Shown here piece by piece: positions 25,444-36,275 of a stretch of 41,671 bases of DNA (positions are counted from its first letter, which is position 1; each line of letters starts with the position of its first letter). A program made the position numbers and the translations under genes. Where the stretch lies: the NCBI GenBank assembly GCA_947624935.1, contig CANQML010000006.1:1-41671 (forward strand), given 5' to 3'. The notes beneath the pieces are model-generated. The model made no database searches. It saw only the letters and a program-made list of their open reading frames with translations, and was not told where the DNA came from. The DNA is from Candidatus Gastranaerophilales bacterium. GTDB lineage: Bacteria; Cyanobacteriota; Vampirovibrionia; Gastranaerophilales; Gastranaerophilaceae.

Positions 25444-28400
25444 TTATTTGTTTCCGATTAATAATATTCCTAAATTGTATTTTCTAGCAAATGCAATAAA
25501 ATCAGGAGCAACTTCATCCATGCTATTTTTTCTTACTACAAGTCCTTGTATTTTGGGATTTGTTGCAACAAATTCTGTGTGAGTTTGACCGGTAAATAGC
25601 GCATCTGTACTTTCTTGAATTGCTTTAACAATAACTGATGTCGGATAAATATTTCCGTTAACATCAATTTCTGATTTGGTTTCTAGTTGACTTAGAAAAC
25701 TTTTATTATATACCAATCTGGATAACTCTTGATAATCAGCTTCAGATATCCTATTGCCTTGATTATATGCAGATTGTATAAATTTTTGTTTTAGGAAGTT
25801 TCTCTGTGGATTATCTGTAAATAATAACTCTACAAATTTATCGGTACCTTTTTCATAGCCACTACTTAAGTTGTTTGGAGAAGCAATTGCAATACTTGAA
25901 ATTGGGGTATCCGTTACAAATCCATATTCTCTATTCATATATGTTCGAGTTCTATCCATTTTAATCATACTTATAGACCAAACATTATTATCATTTATTG
26001 TAGATTCCATTCCTAATTTTGCGCTCTCTAAATTACCGAGCAAATTATCTTTAGCAACCATGTGAACGGTCAATCTTAAATTGTTTTTTGTTGTACCGTT
26101 CATACCATATTGACCTAAATCCATATCTGGCGGAATATTTTCATCTGTCAAATTCAATACTCTAACTCCATATTGCTCATCCATTGGAATTTTACTTGGA
26201 TTTAAAATTTTGGAATTCATTACAATATTAGTTTTTGTATACATTTTTTGATATGCAACATCAAGATTTTCTAATTTTTTATCAAATACACGACTGGCAT
26301 GTTCAATTGTCCTGTCTTCTTTTATATTTAAAACCTTAGGCTCATATTGAAAATTAGAATTTATACTAAATATATCAGCTTTAGACATTATTTTGGCTAT
26401 CTTATAATCATCAGGGGAACGGAATAATGCAGCAACTTTATTTGCATTCCATTCATTTTTATTAAACCTTGCAAACCAATCGTGATTTTTTATGATGTTC
26501 AAAATTCTTTCTTTAACAGTTGCCGGTAATTTAAATTGTGCCATGATTCCTGATGCAATTTCAGCGCTATCAATTTCGTGGCCTGTATCAGGGATTTCGG
26601 GATTTATAAATTTCTTACCAAAATCGTGTAAAAGAATTGAGAATTTCAATATCGTACGGTCTTTATCTGAAAGGGTTTTGTATTCAGGATCATTCATTGC
26701 TTTTTTCAAAACTTCCATAGTATGAATATCGACAGAATAAGCATGAGCTTTGTGTTGTTGTTTACCAACTGTCAACATTACGTCAGGTAAACCTTTCATC
26801 ATTCCGTTTAATATATTATCTAATTCGACATCACCTGTTTTAAATTCGTTTTCATAAATAAATTTATTATATTCTTGTTCAATTCTTGCTGAAGCAGATT
26901 TCATTTTATCACTAAATTGATTATATCCTTCAATTTCTTCGTTTGCAGTTTTTACGGCAAGTGGCGTCGGCAAATTACCAACATCATTATTCTCAACAAG
27001 TTCTGCAAATTCTCTTGCCTGTGTTTGCAATACTTTTATGTCTTCAACATTTAATTCAGGATAATCTCTAACAAGTTCTGCCATTTGGCTTTCACTAAGT
27101 TGCGATAATTGTATGCATTTTTTGATAATATTATCTATATTATTTTCTTTATAAAGTTGCGAATTATCTTGGTTTACACCTTTTAATATTGTTGATAATT
27201 CATTAATTACCTCTTTATAGCCTTTATTGGTCAAAGTTTCAACAGACTGATTTATGCGTCTTATTCTAGGATTTGAATTAAATCCGTTTTCACCTAAATC
27301 AATATTATGGTATTTCAAAACACTTGCCTGTTCTTCCGGTGACAAATCCGCTAAAATTTCTCTAAGATTTGCAATAAACTCATTTCTGCTATATTTCAAA
27401 GGCAAACCATCTTTACCGTATTGTGTAAAATTAAATTGTGAAATCTTGGTTTCAATATCATTTAACCCTGTTTCAGAATTTCTTCCTTTATTAGAAATAA
27501 AGTTTCTTAGAAATTCTTGCCTTTGAGCCTGAGTTGTTCTTATGTTTTTGGAAGCAAGATTTATATCTGTTAAAAGTTTTTGTGTTAAAAGTTCTATATC
27601 ACCTGAAACAGAATTTCCATCAGCGTCTTTTATATCTATAACTTTATCTTGTATTAATTTAATTGCATCTTTTGATGCATAAGAAATTTTGTTTAATAAA
27701 TTAACTTTTTGGGCAGTACTCAATCTATTTATAGTTAATTTATTTTTATATAATTTTGCAAGCATAACCATTTCTTGTAATGAGAATCCATGTTCAGCTT
27801 TTATTATATACAATTGAATATTTTTATTAAATTTTTCATTATCAAATTTATTTGTTTTTGGATCTTTCGACGCCGCTAATATATTTCCTAAAAATTCTGC
27901 ATCTAAATCATATTGCTTTCCATTTTCAAGCGTAATTGGCTCTTTTAATAATTTCATAGTAGTATTAATCGCATTTTCATCATAGTCTAATAACTTAAAT
28001 GCGAGTATAACTTGAGAAATATCGGCATTAGACTCAGATGTAATTGCTTTTTCTTTTATCATTCTATTAATTATATTAATAACATTGTCATCAAAGTTAT
28101 AGGTTTCAGGTCGGATACCTATTCTACCTTTTGTTTTAAATGCAGCTATATCAATAAATTTTGCAACGGTTTTTGCAGGGAGTTTATCTTCATATAGTAA
28201 TTTATCCGCCCAGTTTAACATTTGTTCTTGTTTTGTATTTATTTCCTCCGCTGTAAGATTAGAAACATTATCTAAAATTCGTGAGTTATATGCGATTTGT
28301 TGTATATCATTAACTTCAATATCATTTTCCGTACATTTTTTACAGAACGCCAATGTATTTTCATTTATTCCTGTAATTGTATTGCGTAATATTTCTCTTT

Positions 28401-31400
28401 TTAAAATCAAAGCCGGAGATATAATTTTGCAAGCATCAACGACACTACAACCTTTATTTTTCGTAATATCAGTAATATTATCTAAAATCTGTTGGCGTTG
28501 ATTATTGGTAACTTCAAGTGTAACGTTGTCTTGTGGTATAACTTTAGAATAATTGATTAAACACAATAATTCTTCAGGAGTGTAATTCTTAAATTGATTT
28601 TCAATTATATCAAGAGCAAATTTATCAATTTGTCCTCCGGTTTTCGCTGCATCAAGTAATTTTGCAACTTGTGCTGGTGTCAAATTGTAATCTAAGAGTA
28701 TTTCACCTGTAGATCTTAATCTTATTGTTTGTTTTAATGCTTCTTCTGGCGTTAATTTATTAGTTAAGTTCGCTGTGATTTTACTAACTGTTATAAAACT
28801 ACTAAGATTATTTGAAGTGACCCCATTTTGTAATAATCTGAAACCTGTAGAAAAACCATCCGAATCAAAAGTATTATTTTTATGTAATGTTTGCATAAAT
28901 TCCACTAAATCTACAAGTTTAATATTTGGATTTTTTTCAATGGCACTTTTTATTTGATTTTCAATATTTGGAGTCCATAAACTAAATTCTCTAACCGCAT
29001 AATTTAATAACTTAGCATTTGCAATTTCTTCAGGAAATAATAATGGAAGCTCTAGTGCATGTGTCTTTTGAACAAATCCTTCTTTTGTTCTAACTCTTGA
29101 TGATAAAATATTACGAGTAATATTATCATTGTCCAAGCCTAATTCTTTATATTTATCAACAATATGTAACATTTTTGTATCAAATCCTGCCGGTGTATTT
29201 ATAGCACTAAAGTACATCGGAATATCTTCAGGTTTTATATTATTATCAAAAAGACCTTTCAGAGCTGTTAATTTTTCGTTATTTATTGTGCGGTCAGGGT
29301 TTAAAATGTGCTCTGTTAATAGAACTAAATATTTGTCATCAATACCTCTATTTTGTAAATTTTTTATGAAATCAAGTTTTTCTTGGTTTATTGTTTTTTC
29401 ATTTAATATTATTTGATATAAACCAACATTTGTATTTCCTTTTAATTCTCTGTTAATGATTTTAATTTGTTCAACTGCATCTTTAGAGAATTGTCCTACT
29501 TTGTCTTTTTGAGCAATTTTGAAAATTAAAAGATAACCCTCTTTCATACTTATGCCTTGCTCTTTTTTTAATTCAAGTAATGCATTAAATATTTCTTTTT
29601 TAAGAGTTGGAGATTCTTGCCAGTAGTAACTAAAACTACCAATATTCTCGTTAAATTCTATTAAATCTTCTTTTGAAATTGAACCATCGTTAATTTTTTC
29701 TGTTATATGTTCTGCGAGTTCAGGATTATTCAATATTTTTTGATAACCCAATAAATCTTGTTTAGGAATATCAAATTTTTCAGAAATAAATTCCGTAAAA
29801 TCTGTATTAACTTTGCTTTTTAGATTGTCATAATTATATTCCGCGTAGGTTCTCTGATAAACTTTACGAATAAGTTCTTCAATCGGGAGCCCTGCTTGTT
29901 CTGTATTTTCTAAATTACTTAAAAAATCTCTAATAAAAGCCTTTCTCTGAATTAATAAATTACCTAATTGTTCTTTGTTTTCAATTCGGCTGTTATTAAC
30001 AATTTCCAACAATTTTTCGTCCGGAATATCAGCAACTTGTTGTAATGAAGCAATTAATTCTTCTTTAGATGCTGATTTTAGATCTTTTGTATTGTTTCCT
30101 TTTTGTTCAAACATAAATGACAGTTCAGGAACAATAGTTTGTGCCGTTTTTGGATTTCCATTTGGGTGATGTAATAAATTAATCTGCGCATTATTAATTA
30201 TTGTAACCGGCTCTGACTCTATTGTATTTGCAACTACATTTTCCATATTACTTAATAATGCATCCATTGCATAAGTTTTTACAGTTGCTCTGTTTGTAGA
30301 AAAACCACCTTTACGGAAATAACTCTTAGTCATAATCCCATATCCGGTATCAGTTTCAACAACAGCTTTTTCTTTTGAAAAACAACCAGGTAATTGACTA
30401 TATAGTTCATCTGCTAAAATCTTTTCTTCACACATTGCTTTTGATGGTATTGGAAGTATTGTATAAATATTTGTACCATCAGTGACATAATAACTTCCAT
30501 TATTACCTAAATTACCTTTATATGCTTTATAAACTTGTTCTTTTCCGTTAATTTTTAGTGTTATATCTTCACCATTACTTGTTTGTCGTAATCTTGTAAT
30601 AGTATTGTTAATCATTGTACGAACTTCATAGGTACTTTGATTTAATTTTAAAGAATTGATTTTTACTTTATTACCAAGCTTCCCGTTACCCAAGAAATAG
30701 GCTTCATTTTCGATTACCTGACTGTAATATTCAGGGGTATCGAAAGCAGCCATATTCTCATTTTCTGCTTGATAAATTCTTGATAAGTATTCATTTAGAC
30801 TGCCTTTTTCTAACGGATGTTCCTGTGCAAATTTCGTTAAACCGCTATTTGCCTCTAAAGTTTGTTCTGCCAGCGCATCTAATACAGCATTGCGATAGAG
30901 CTCTTGATCTTCAGGAGTTTGCTTATCATAATCCAATTCATATTCTTCTTTCAGCCATTCTCTTGTTTTACTTTCAAGATATTTGCCATCGTTATTTTTT
31001 AAATAAATTTCGCGGACTCCATCCTGTCCTTTAGCAGCAACAATATCCTTAAATTGCATAACGTGAACAAATTCATGTGCAATTATAGTTTCAATATCTT
31101 TTGGATTTTTTAATTCTTTATTAATTAGCAATTTACCGGTAGTCCAATCGAAATATCCGGCTGCTCCTGCATCTTCCAGCTCAATAAATTCTATTTTAGG
31201 TTCTATACCTTTAACTCCGAGTTGTTCAGCCAATAGTTGTGTAAATTCTGCAGCGAAGTGCTCTGGATTTTTAAGAATATCTTTTTCCATTTCAGCAATT
31301 TTATCTGCATTTTTGGTAATAATTTCTTCAAAAACATGTCCCGCTTTTTCATACTGAGATTTTAAAGTTTCACCCAATTTACCGTTTATAACTAAAGATA

Positions 31401-34400
31401 AGGTTTCCAAATTATCTGCAGGTGCATTTGGATTAAGTTCTGCTTCTTTTAATTCCGCATCAAGGGATTCAGCTGTATTCAAACGCATTCCTTCATCTTT
31501 AAATTCGGTTCTTGCAACTTCAGATAAGATTTTTGCTTCAGCATTTTTAGCAGGGTTTTCAGCACTTGCCTCTCTAACATCATTTAATTTACCTTTAGGA
31601 GTTTCAACTTTACTCAATGATTTAGCAAGAAATTCCATCTGCATAGCCATTTGACAAGTTGCGATGGCTTTATCCGGAGAAGTTACTACTTCTCTGTTAC
31701 CGTTCGGATAAGTTACTTCGTATACTTCATGTCCGTTAATTTCAGTTTTTTTAAATTTAATATTTTTTAAGACATCACTCTTTGACAAAATTTCATTCAT
31801 CATCGCTTTTTGAGCGACTTTGCCACCTTTTGTCATCATCAATAATTGCGAAACACCTTTTATTGTCCCCAGATTTGAGAATTGTTCACCCAACTTTCCA
31901 CCTAAATATTCCGTTAAACTCTCAACAGTCATATTTTCAGGTAATCTGCCGGTCGCAGGATCAATAAGGTCTTTTACAACATCCAACCCGGCTTCGTATG
32001 CGGTAAACCCTGCAGCTTCAACTCCGAATCCGACTCCTTTTGCTGTTACACCTCTTGCGAGGTTTCCTAATTCTTGTGAGTTCATTTTGAATATGCCGTC
32101 TAATTTCAAACTACCGCTGTCTGAAACAGTTTGCATAATTTGTTTACCTGTTAATTCACCTTGTTCAGTCAAAGCTTTACTAACTGCTTGTGTTGCTTTT
32201 GCTGCAGGTTTTTCTATAGCTTTTACAATAGGTGCAACAACGGTTTCGTTCAACAAACCGCCAAACGCACCAAATCCGAATGATTCAGCACTTGCAATTC
32301 CTGTTTCCTTCCAAGTTTCCCAACTTGCTACATCTCTCATCGGGTTAGAAAGGTTATTCAATGTTTCTTTACCGAGAGTAAAACCTCCGAGTGTCGTTCC
32401 GCCCATTAACATTGATGTCCCGATTTTTGCGGTTGTTTGTGCTGCCGTTTTACTCATAATTTTGCCCGCACCACGTTCTAAAGCTCCAAAAACTCCCTGT
32501 GTTGCTTTACCCATAACTTTGAGTTCTGATGCCGCACCAAGGGTAAAAAGCATTACGGCTATATCACCAATGCCGCCTGCTGTTTGTCCTGCTTCAATGT
32601 ATTTTTCCGTATTTTCAATACCCTTAAATCCAAAGGCTTTTTCGCAGGCATTTTTAAAGTTATCACTATTTATATCTGCTTTTCCGCTTTCTATGAGTGA
32701 CATGAATTCTTGAACATTTTGTTGATTATAATTAGCTGTTACCAAGCCGTCTTTTTTTAGTTCAGCATATTCTTTTTTGAATGTTTCGGGATTATCCGTG
32801 TGCATTTGTCTGAATCTTTGTGCCGCTTTTCTGCAATCTGAAGCAACGTGCAATGTACTTCTCATATCTATGCCCAAAATACTATCCGGTGTAATCAAAT
32901 CCATTATATTCCTTACACCTTCAAGATATGTTCCGACATCAAGTACCCCATGATTGTGGTGATACTCCTCCAACATATCAGCAGCACTGTCATAAATATT
33001 CGCAAGCATTTCGGATGTAAATCTCTGTTGCGGAATACCAAGTTTTTCTTCCCGTTGTGCTCTTGAATTTAGTTCTATTTGATTTTCGGTCATTGTGCGG
33101 ATATTTACACCGCTTGACTCAAATTTGTTTGCTATATCTTTTAAGTAGGATTTTGACATATCTCCGAAATTTGAGCCGTTGATTTTTCCTAATTCTTCTT
33201 GTGGTAAACTCGCAAGTCTTTCATATACCTGTCTGCCAATATCTGATTTTAAATCCAATTTTAATGTTTCAGTAAGGAAAGTTTCCAATGAAACAGGTTT
33301 TTTTCTTTGATATGCTTGAGCATTAGAAGAATCCATTGATATTAATTTCCCCGAATCAAACAAGTTTATTTCAGGGAATGTTTCTAAAATTCTTGCTTTG
33401 ATTTTATCTGAATCAGTTATATTTTGGCTTTTGCAATATTTTATTACACTTAATACATTTTGTTGTTGATAAGGATTAAGTGCATTAAATCTTTGATAAA
33501 AAATTGCATTTTCTTTTGTTGGTTTAAAACCATTATTAGACAAATCTTGTATATATTTTGAATCAGACCTTTTGGTTGCAATCAGAACTTTTGTACCTTT
33601 TTTAAATTCTATATTCCCGTTTGCAACCAATATTTCATTTGCCTTTTTATTTACCTGTTGATTTGACGGATTTTGAATTCCGTCCGTGTCCAAAAGTGCT
33701 TTTGCATATCCGTAAACATCTTTGTAATCCTTGTCCAAAATAACTTCTTGAATGGTAGAAGAATAAAGGTTTTCAACAGTTCTTTGAACCTCATCGTTTG
33801 CAAAATCTTGCATTGCAGCATATTTAGTTTTTCTTGCTGCTATTACATCAGTATCGGCATCGTACTCGCCCGGAACAACAATATCTGCTCCCACTTGAGT
33901 GATTGCATTTTTACCTCTTGCAGGATTTAATTTAAGAAGTGAGGATTCTTTTACCCCGAATTTTCGTGCAATAGCTGAGGGCGTTTCTCCGTTTTGAACA
34001 ACTGTTCTTGTGTTGCCGTTTCCGTCATAAGCAACTTCGTGTACTTCACCTTTTAATTCTGTTCTTTGATAAACTCTATTCGATTTTTTGTCATCGTAAT
34101 CTGCAACACTATCGCCTTTATAGATAGTAGAAATCTTTTTGCCGTGTGGTTTTATTTGTTTCTCTACTACACAATTATTTTCTGTGAAAATATGAGTTGT
34201 TGTTCCGTCCATTGTAGTTGTTTGACGGTCAATAAAATCTTCTCCTGTATAATTCCCATTTTCGTCTATTTCCAAAACATTTGTCATTACTTTGGACTTG
34301 TCGGATTTTTCTGTTTGAAGTGTTACATAGGGAACTTCTGCATCATCATTATATTTGTATGTAGTAGTTTCTGTCGTATTACCGTTTTTAGATTTTGTTT

Positions 34401-34773
34401 GAATTAAAGGTCTGCCGCCTGAAAACGTTATGGTAGTTTCATAGACATTACCTTTGGCATCGGTAGATTTAATTGTACGTTCTAAAACTTCATCACCGTC
34501 TTTAAGTTCTGAAATTTCATTCCCATTTTTGTCAGTATAGGTACTTTGATCTTGATTATTTCTCATAATGACAGATTCATTATGTTCAACCGTGACCCCG
34601 GTATACCAGTTAGGTCCTCCCCCCCCTTGAAAAAACTTAGATAATTCGGCTTGTAATTGTTGTTCAGAAAGCGCTGCCAGACGGGCTTTAAGGTTTTCTA
34701 AATCTTTGCCCTTTAAACCCGAATTTGATAATATTTGTTGTTCTAATAAGTTTCTATCGTTATTTACTGCCAC
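25444..34773 (-). CDS. Giant 3,109-residue multidomain protein: LysM, HExxH and HD-type signatures
   Basis: The gene starts at GTG 34773 with GAAGG upstream and has no signal peptide. In order: a short helical N-terminus; a GGGG run (~residue 50) encoded by a G8 tract; beta-rich YD-like sequence to ~250; a LysM-like segment (VQNGETPSAIARKFGV...SLLKLNP, ~260-305); a helical part; an Ala/Gly-rich hydrophobic part (~730-1020); a zinc-protease motif IIAHEFVHVMQF (His1233, Glu1234, His1237); a very long helical middle; and an HD phosphohydrolase-like site (IHTMEV ~2684, LLHDFGK at His2716-Asp2717, later KNHDWF). I know no characterised protein with this order. Export route, cell-wall contact and substrates are all inference. 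Confidence 0.7.
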   Translation of the reverse strand: MAVNNDRNLLEQQILSNSGLKGKDLENLKARLAALSEQQLQAELSKFFQGGGGPNWYTGVTVEHNESVIMRNNQDQSTYTDKNGNEISELKDGDEVLERTIKSTDAKGNVYETTITFSGGRPLIQTKSKNGNTTETTTYKYNDDAEVPYVTLQTEKSDKSKVMTNVLEIDENGNYTGEDFIDRQTTTMDGTTTHIFTENNCVVEKQIKPHGKKISTIYKGDSVADYDDKKSNRVYQRTELKGEVHEVAYDGNGNTRTVVQNGETPSAIARKFGVKESSLLKLNPARGKNAITQVGADIVVPGEYDADTDVIAARKTKYAAMQDFANDEVQRTVENLYSSTIQEVILDKDYKDVYGYAKALLDTDGIQNPSNQQVNKKANEILVANGNIEFKKGTKVLIATKRSDSKYIQDLSNNGFKPTKENAIFYQRFNALNPYQQQNVLSVIKYCKSQNITDSDKIKARILETFPEINLFDSGKLISMDSSNAQAYQRKKPVSLETFLTETLKLDLKSDIGRQVYERLASLPQEELGKINGSNFGDMSKSYLKDIANKFESSGVNIRTMTENQIELNSRAQREEKLGIPQQRFTSEMLANIYDSAADMLEEYHHNHGVLDVGTYLEGVRNIMDLITPDSILGIDMRSTLHVASDCRKAAQRFRQMHTDNPETFKKEYAELKKDGLVTANYNQQNVQEFMSLIESGKADINSDNFKNACEKAFGFKGIENTEKYIEAGQTAGGIGDIAVMLFTLGAASELKVMGKATQGVFGALERGAGKIMSKTAAQTTAKIGTSMLMGGTTLGGFTLGKETLNNLSNPMRDVASWETWKETGIASAESFGFGAFGGLLNETVVAPIVKAIEKPAAKATQAVSKALTEQGELTGKQIMQTVSDSGSLKLDGIFKMNSQELGNLARGVTAKGVGFGVEAAGFTAYEAGLDVVKDLIDPATGRLPENMTVESLTEYLGGKLGEQFSNLGTIKGVSQLLMMTKGGKVAQKAMMNEILSKSDVLKNIKFKKTEINGHEVYEVTYPNGNREVVTSPDKAIATCQMAMQMEFLAKSLSKVETPKGKLNDVREASAENPAKNAEAKILSEVARTEFKDEGMRLNTAESLDAELKEAELNPNAPADNLETLSLVINGKLGETLKSQYEKAGHVFEEIITKNADKIAEMEKDILKNPEHFAAEFTQLLAEQLGVKGIEPKIEFIELEDAGAAGYFDWTTGKLLINKELKNPKDIETIIAHEFVHVMQFKDIVAAKGQDGVREIYLKNNDGKYLESKTREWLKEEYELDYDKQTPEDQELYRNAVLDALAEQTLEANSGLTKFAQEHPLEKGSLNEYLSRIYQAENENMAAFDTPEYYSQVIENEAYFLGNGKLGNKVKINSLKLNQSTYEVRTMINNTITRLRQTSNGEDITLKINGKEQVYKAYKGNLGNNGSYYVTDGTNIYTILPIPSKAMCEEKILADELYSQLPGCFSKEKAVVETDTGYGIMTKSYFRKGGFSTNRATVKTYAMDALLSNMENVVANTIESEPVTIINNAQINLLHHPNGNPKTAQTIVPELSFMFEQKGNNTKDLKSASKEELIASLQQVADIPDEKLLEIVNNSRIENKEQLGNLLIQRKAFIRDFLSNLENTEQAGLPIEELIRKVYQRTYAEYNYDNLKSKVNTDFTEFISEKFDIPKQDLLGYQKILNNPELAEHITEKINDGSISKEDLIEFNENIGSFSYYWQESPTLKKEIFNALLELKKEQGISMKEGYLLIFKIAQKDKVGQFSKDAVEQIKIINRELKGNTNVGLYQIILNEKTINQEKLDFIKNLQNRGIDDKYLVLLTEHILNPDRTINNEKLTALKGLFDNNIKPEDIPMYFSAINTPAGFDTKMLHIVDKYKELGLDNDNITRNILSSRVRTKEGFVQKTHALELPLLFPEEIANAKLLNYAVREFSLWTPNIENQIKSAIEKNPNIKLVDLVEFMQTLHKNNTFDSDGFSTGFRLLQNGVTSNNLSSFITVSKITANLTNKLTPEEALKQTIRLRSTGEILLDYNLTPAQVAKLLDAAKTGGQIDKFALDIIENQFKNYTPEELLCLINYSKVIPQDNVTLEVTNNQRQQILDNITDITKNKGCSVVDACKIISPALILKREILRNTITGINENTLAFCKKCTENDIEVNDIQQIAYNSRILDNVSNLTAEEINTKQEQMLNWADKLLYEDKLPAKTVAKFIDIAAFKTKGRIGIRPETYNFDDNVINIINRMIKEKAITSESNADISQVILAFKLLDYDENAINTTMKLLKEPITLENGKQYDLDAEFLGNILAASKDPKTNKFDNEKFNKNIQLYIIKAEHGFSLQEMVMLAKLYKNKLTINRLSTAQKVNLLNKISYASKDAIKLIQDKVIDIKDADGNSVSGDIELLTQKLLTDINLASKNIRTTQAQRQEFLRNFISNKGRNSETGLNDIETKISQFNFTQYGKDGLPLKYSRNEFIANLREILADLSPEEQASVLKYHNIDLGENGFNSNPRIRRINQSVETLTNKGYKEVINELSTILKGVNQDNSQLYKENNIDNIIKKCIQLSQLSESQMAELVRDYPELNVEDIKVLQTQAREFAELVENNDVGNLPTPLAVKTANEEIEGYNQFSDKMKSASARIEQEYNKFIYENEFKTGDVELDNILNGMMKGLPDVMLTVGKQQHKAHAYSVDIHTMEVLKKAMNDPEYKTLSDKDRTILKFSILLHDFGKKFINPEIPDTGHEIDSAEIASGIMAQFKLPATVKERILNIIKNHDWFARFNKNEWNANKVAALFRSPDDYKIAKIMSKADIFSINSNFQYEPKVLNIKEDRTIEHASRVFDKKLENLDVAYQKMYTKTNIVMNSKILNPSKIPMDEQYGVRVLNLTDENIPPDMDLGQYGMNGTTKNNLRLTVHMVAKDNLLGNLESAKLGMESTINDNNVWSISMIKMDRTRTYMNREYGFVTDTPISSIAIASPNNLSSGYEKGTDKFVELLFTDNPQRNFLKQKFIQSAYNQGNRISEADYQELSRLVYNKSFLSQLETKSEIDVNGNIYPTSVIVKAIQESTDALFTGQTHTEFVATNPKIQGLVVRKNSMDEVAPDFIAFARKYNLGILLIGNK
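34619..34626 (-). repeat. G8 tract (coding strand) near the start of the giant gene
   Basis: Eight C on the plus strand read as GGG GGG GG plus A on the coding strand, giving Gly-Gly-Gly-Gly at residues ~50-53. It is in register. It is the shortest tract of the set, so less certain to be unstable, but a slip here would abolish 98% of the largest protein in the window. Confidence 0.45.
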
Positions 34774-35182
34774 TTTCTTTACCTTCTGACCCGGAACAAA
34801 ATTGAAGTTGTGCTACATATTTTCTATCGTTATTTTTTTGAAAAACTTTAGGGTTTAAAAAAAATCTTTACAATTACCGGAAATTTGTTACAAAAAATAA
34901 AATGATACAATATTGATTTTTTTAACTCTGTATTGAAGTAATATCAATATTTTTTAGTTGTTTCTTATCATATCAATATAAATAATTGTTAAGCAAAAAA
35001 TTTACAAAAAAAATTGTAAATTTTTAGAATTTTAGTGGATATAGATGGCTGAAACCATGTAATAGCATGAAGAAACATGTCAATTACCCATTTGGGTTAG
35101 GTAAAAATACGGACTTGTGGGCAATTAAAATAATCATTATAATGTAGATGTTTATAAGATTTACACTATATAAGGAGGCTTT
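34774..35182 (+). promoter_or_regulatory. AT-rich divergent intergenic region with a plus-strand promoter
   Basis: A likely promoter for the rightward gene is TTGTGG (35115-35120), 17 bases, TATAAT (35138-35143), with an AAGGAGG ribosome site before ATG 35183. A small dyad, ACCCA/TGGGT, lies near 35088-35098. A 15-base direct repeat TTTCTATCGTTATTT occurs at 34751-34765 (start of the giant gene) and again at 34821-34835, 70 bases apart. I see no gene here. Confidence 0.5.
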
Positions 35183-35506
35183 ATGTCTAAATACTTAAAA
35201 TTTATGAATACCCCGGAGGGCGTGCAACAGATTTTTACTCGTGAAAAAATTGGAAAAATGTCCGGCGATGAATTTGATAAAAATGAAAAACGAATTTACG
35301 AACAACTGAACAAAGTTGGCATACCAACAAACGGTGAACTTGCATACGAAAATCAAGGCAAAATTTTCGTTTGGCACACATGATGGTAAAGTTTGTGGGG
35401 AATGCGATTGGAAGGAAAAATTTTTGAACACTTGAAAGACATTCCTGATGATCTCCATCCAAACTGTAGGTGTTTTGTCGAAGAAATTGATTTAAATGCT
35501 GCTTAG
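35183..35506 (+). pseudogene. Phage minor head (MuF-like) protein relic with two frameshifts
   Basis: The first 66 codons are open (MSKYLKFMNTPEGVQQIFTREKIG...). A frameshift at ~35375-35381, in a CACACA run, moves the reading to HDGKVCGECDWKE. A second at ~35409-35412 returns it to EGKIFEHLKDIPDDLHPNCRCFVEEIDLNAA, ending TAG at 35506. The paired Cys (CGEC) and the HPNCRC motif are hallmarks of the phage Mu F / SPP1 gp7 head-morphogenesis domain. The promoter and ribosome site are still strong. A functional short product of 66 residues cannot be excluded. Confidence 0.6.
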
Positions 35507-35522
35507 CTGATATAATAATTTT

Positions 35523-36275
35523 GTGAAAAGGTTTTTATTAACAATTTTGATTTTAGTTTGTTTTGTGTCATTTGCAGAGACAAAGCAAGTTTTGCCTGAA
35601 AAAATTACTAAAAATACCATTACAATTACTGCACCAAAAACTGGTGAGCTTGGTAAAAACTATTTTTATTGTACAAATGGTAAAAATTGTTCAACTGAAC
35701 AAATTGTCCGAGAATATTATAAAAATAAGGGTTATCAAGTAATGCGCGCTGAATATTCTTTCTGGAAAGGTATTTTTGTGCTTAGTTTTCTTGATGAATT
35801 ATATCCGCAAACCTTGAATACCAAATCTGAAAACAAATTTATTGATATTGAAAACAAAAATGTCACATCCGAAGAATTAAGTCAAAAATTGAATTTAATA
35901 AAAAAATCTAATATTCAAAACTTTATAAATACTCAAATTGCAAAACACGAACAAGGCTCATATATACGTTGGCTTGATGAGTGGGAAATTGAAGGGTACA
36001 AAAATCCGACGGAGTATTTTAAATCATTTATTGTACAAGAGTTTTTAGCAAAAATCGATAGTAAAACTTTTTGCAAAATACTGCAACACACGATAAAGGA
36101 TTATGACAGAAATCCTGTTGGCACACCGGATTATATCATTTGGAACAATAAGCAAATGACTTTTGTTGAGGTGAAACGCAAGAATGAAACTCTAAAACCT
36201 GCGCAAATTGAATGGGGTGAATTTTTGATAAAAAACAAAATTCCGTATAAAGTATTGCGTGTTTTACCCAAATAA
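35523..36275 (+). CDS. VRR-NUC-type nuclease-domain protein with a signal-peptide-like N-terminus
   Basis: The product is 250 residues from GTG 35523. The first ~20 residues (KRFLLTILILVCFVSFAETK) look like a Sec signal peptide. The end carries a VRR-NUC pattern: NPVGTPDYIIWNNKQMTFVEVKRKNETLKPAQIEW, with Asp, Glu-x-Lys and Gln in the order expected for the PD-(D/E)XK catalytic core (~residues 203-235). VRR-NUC domains are endonuclease modules, usually intracellular in phages or DNA repair. Secretion would be unusual; the leader may instead be acquired. It follows the phage head relic by 16 bases and precedes the tRNA gene, which suggests phage origin. Confidence 0.72.
   Translation: MKRFLLTILILVCFVSFAETKQVLPEKITKNTITITAPKTGELGKNYFYCTNGKNCSTEQIVREYYKNKGYQVMRAEYSFWKGIFVLSFLDELYPQTLNTKSENKFIDIENKNVTSEELSQKLNLIKKSNIQNFINTQIAKHEQGSYIRWLDEWEIEGYKNPTEYFKSFIVQEFLAKIDSKTFCKILQHTIKDYDRNPVGTPDYIIWNNKQMTFVEVKRKNETLKPAQIEWGEFLIKNKIPYKVLRVLPK

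Noticed and set aside
31820-32713. A 297-codon plus-strand open frame
   Set aside because: It lies wholly antisense to the giant gene, has no ribosome site, and its low-complexity Pro/Ala/Ser composition mirrors the Gly/Ala-rich coding strand. It is a shadow.
599-34626. Homopolymers as poly-G sequencing artefacts
   Set aside because: Not fully excluded. But they occur as both G and C on the plus strand, five of six keep the reading frame, and they cluster in surface-type genes, which artefacts would not do.
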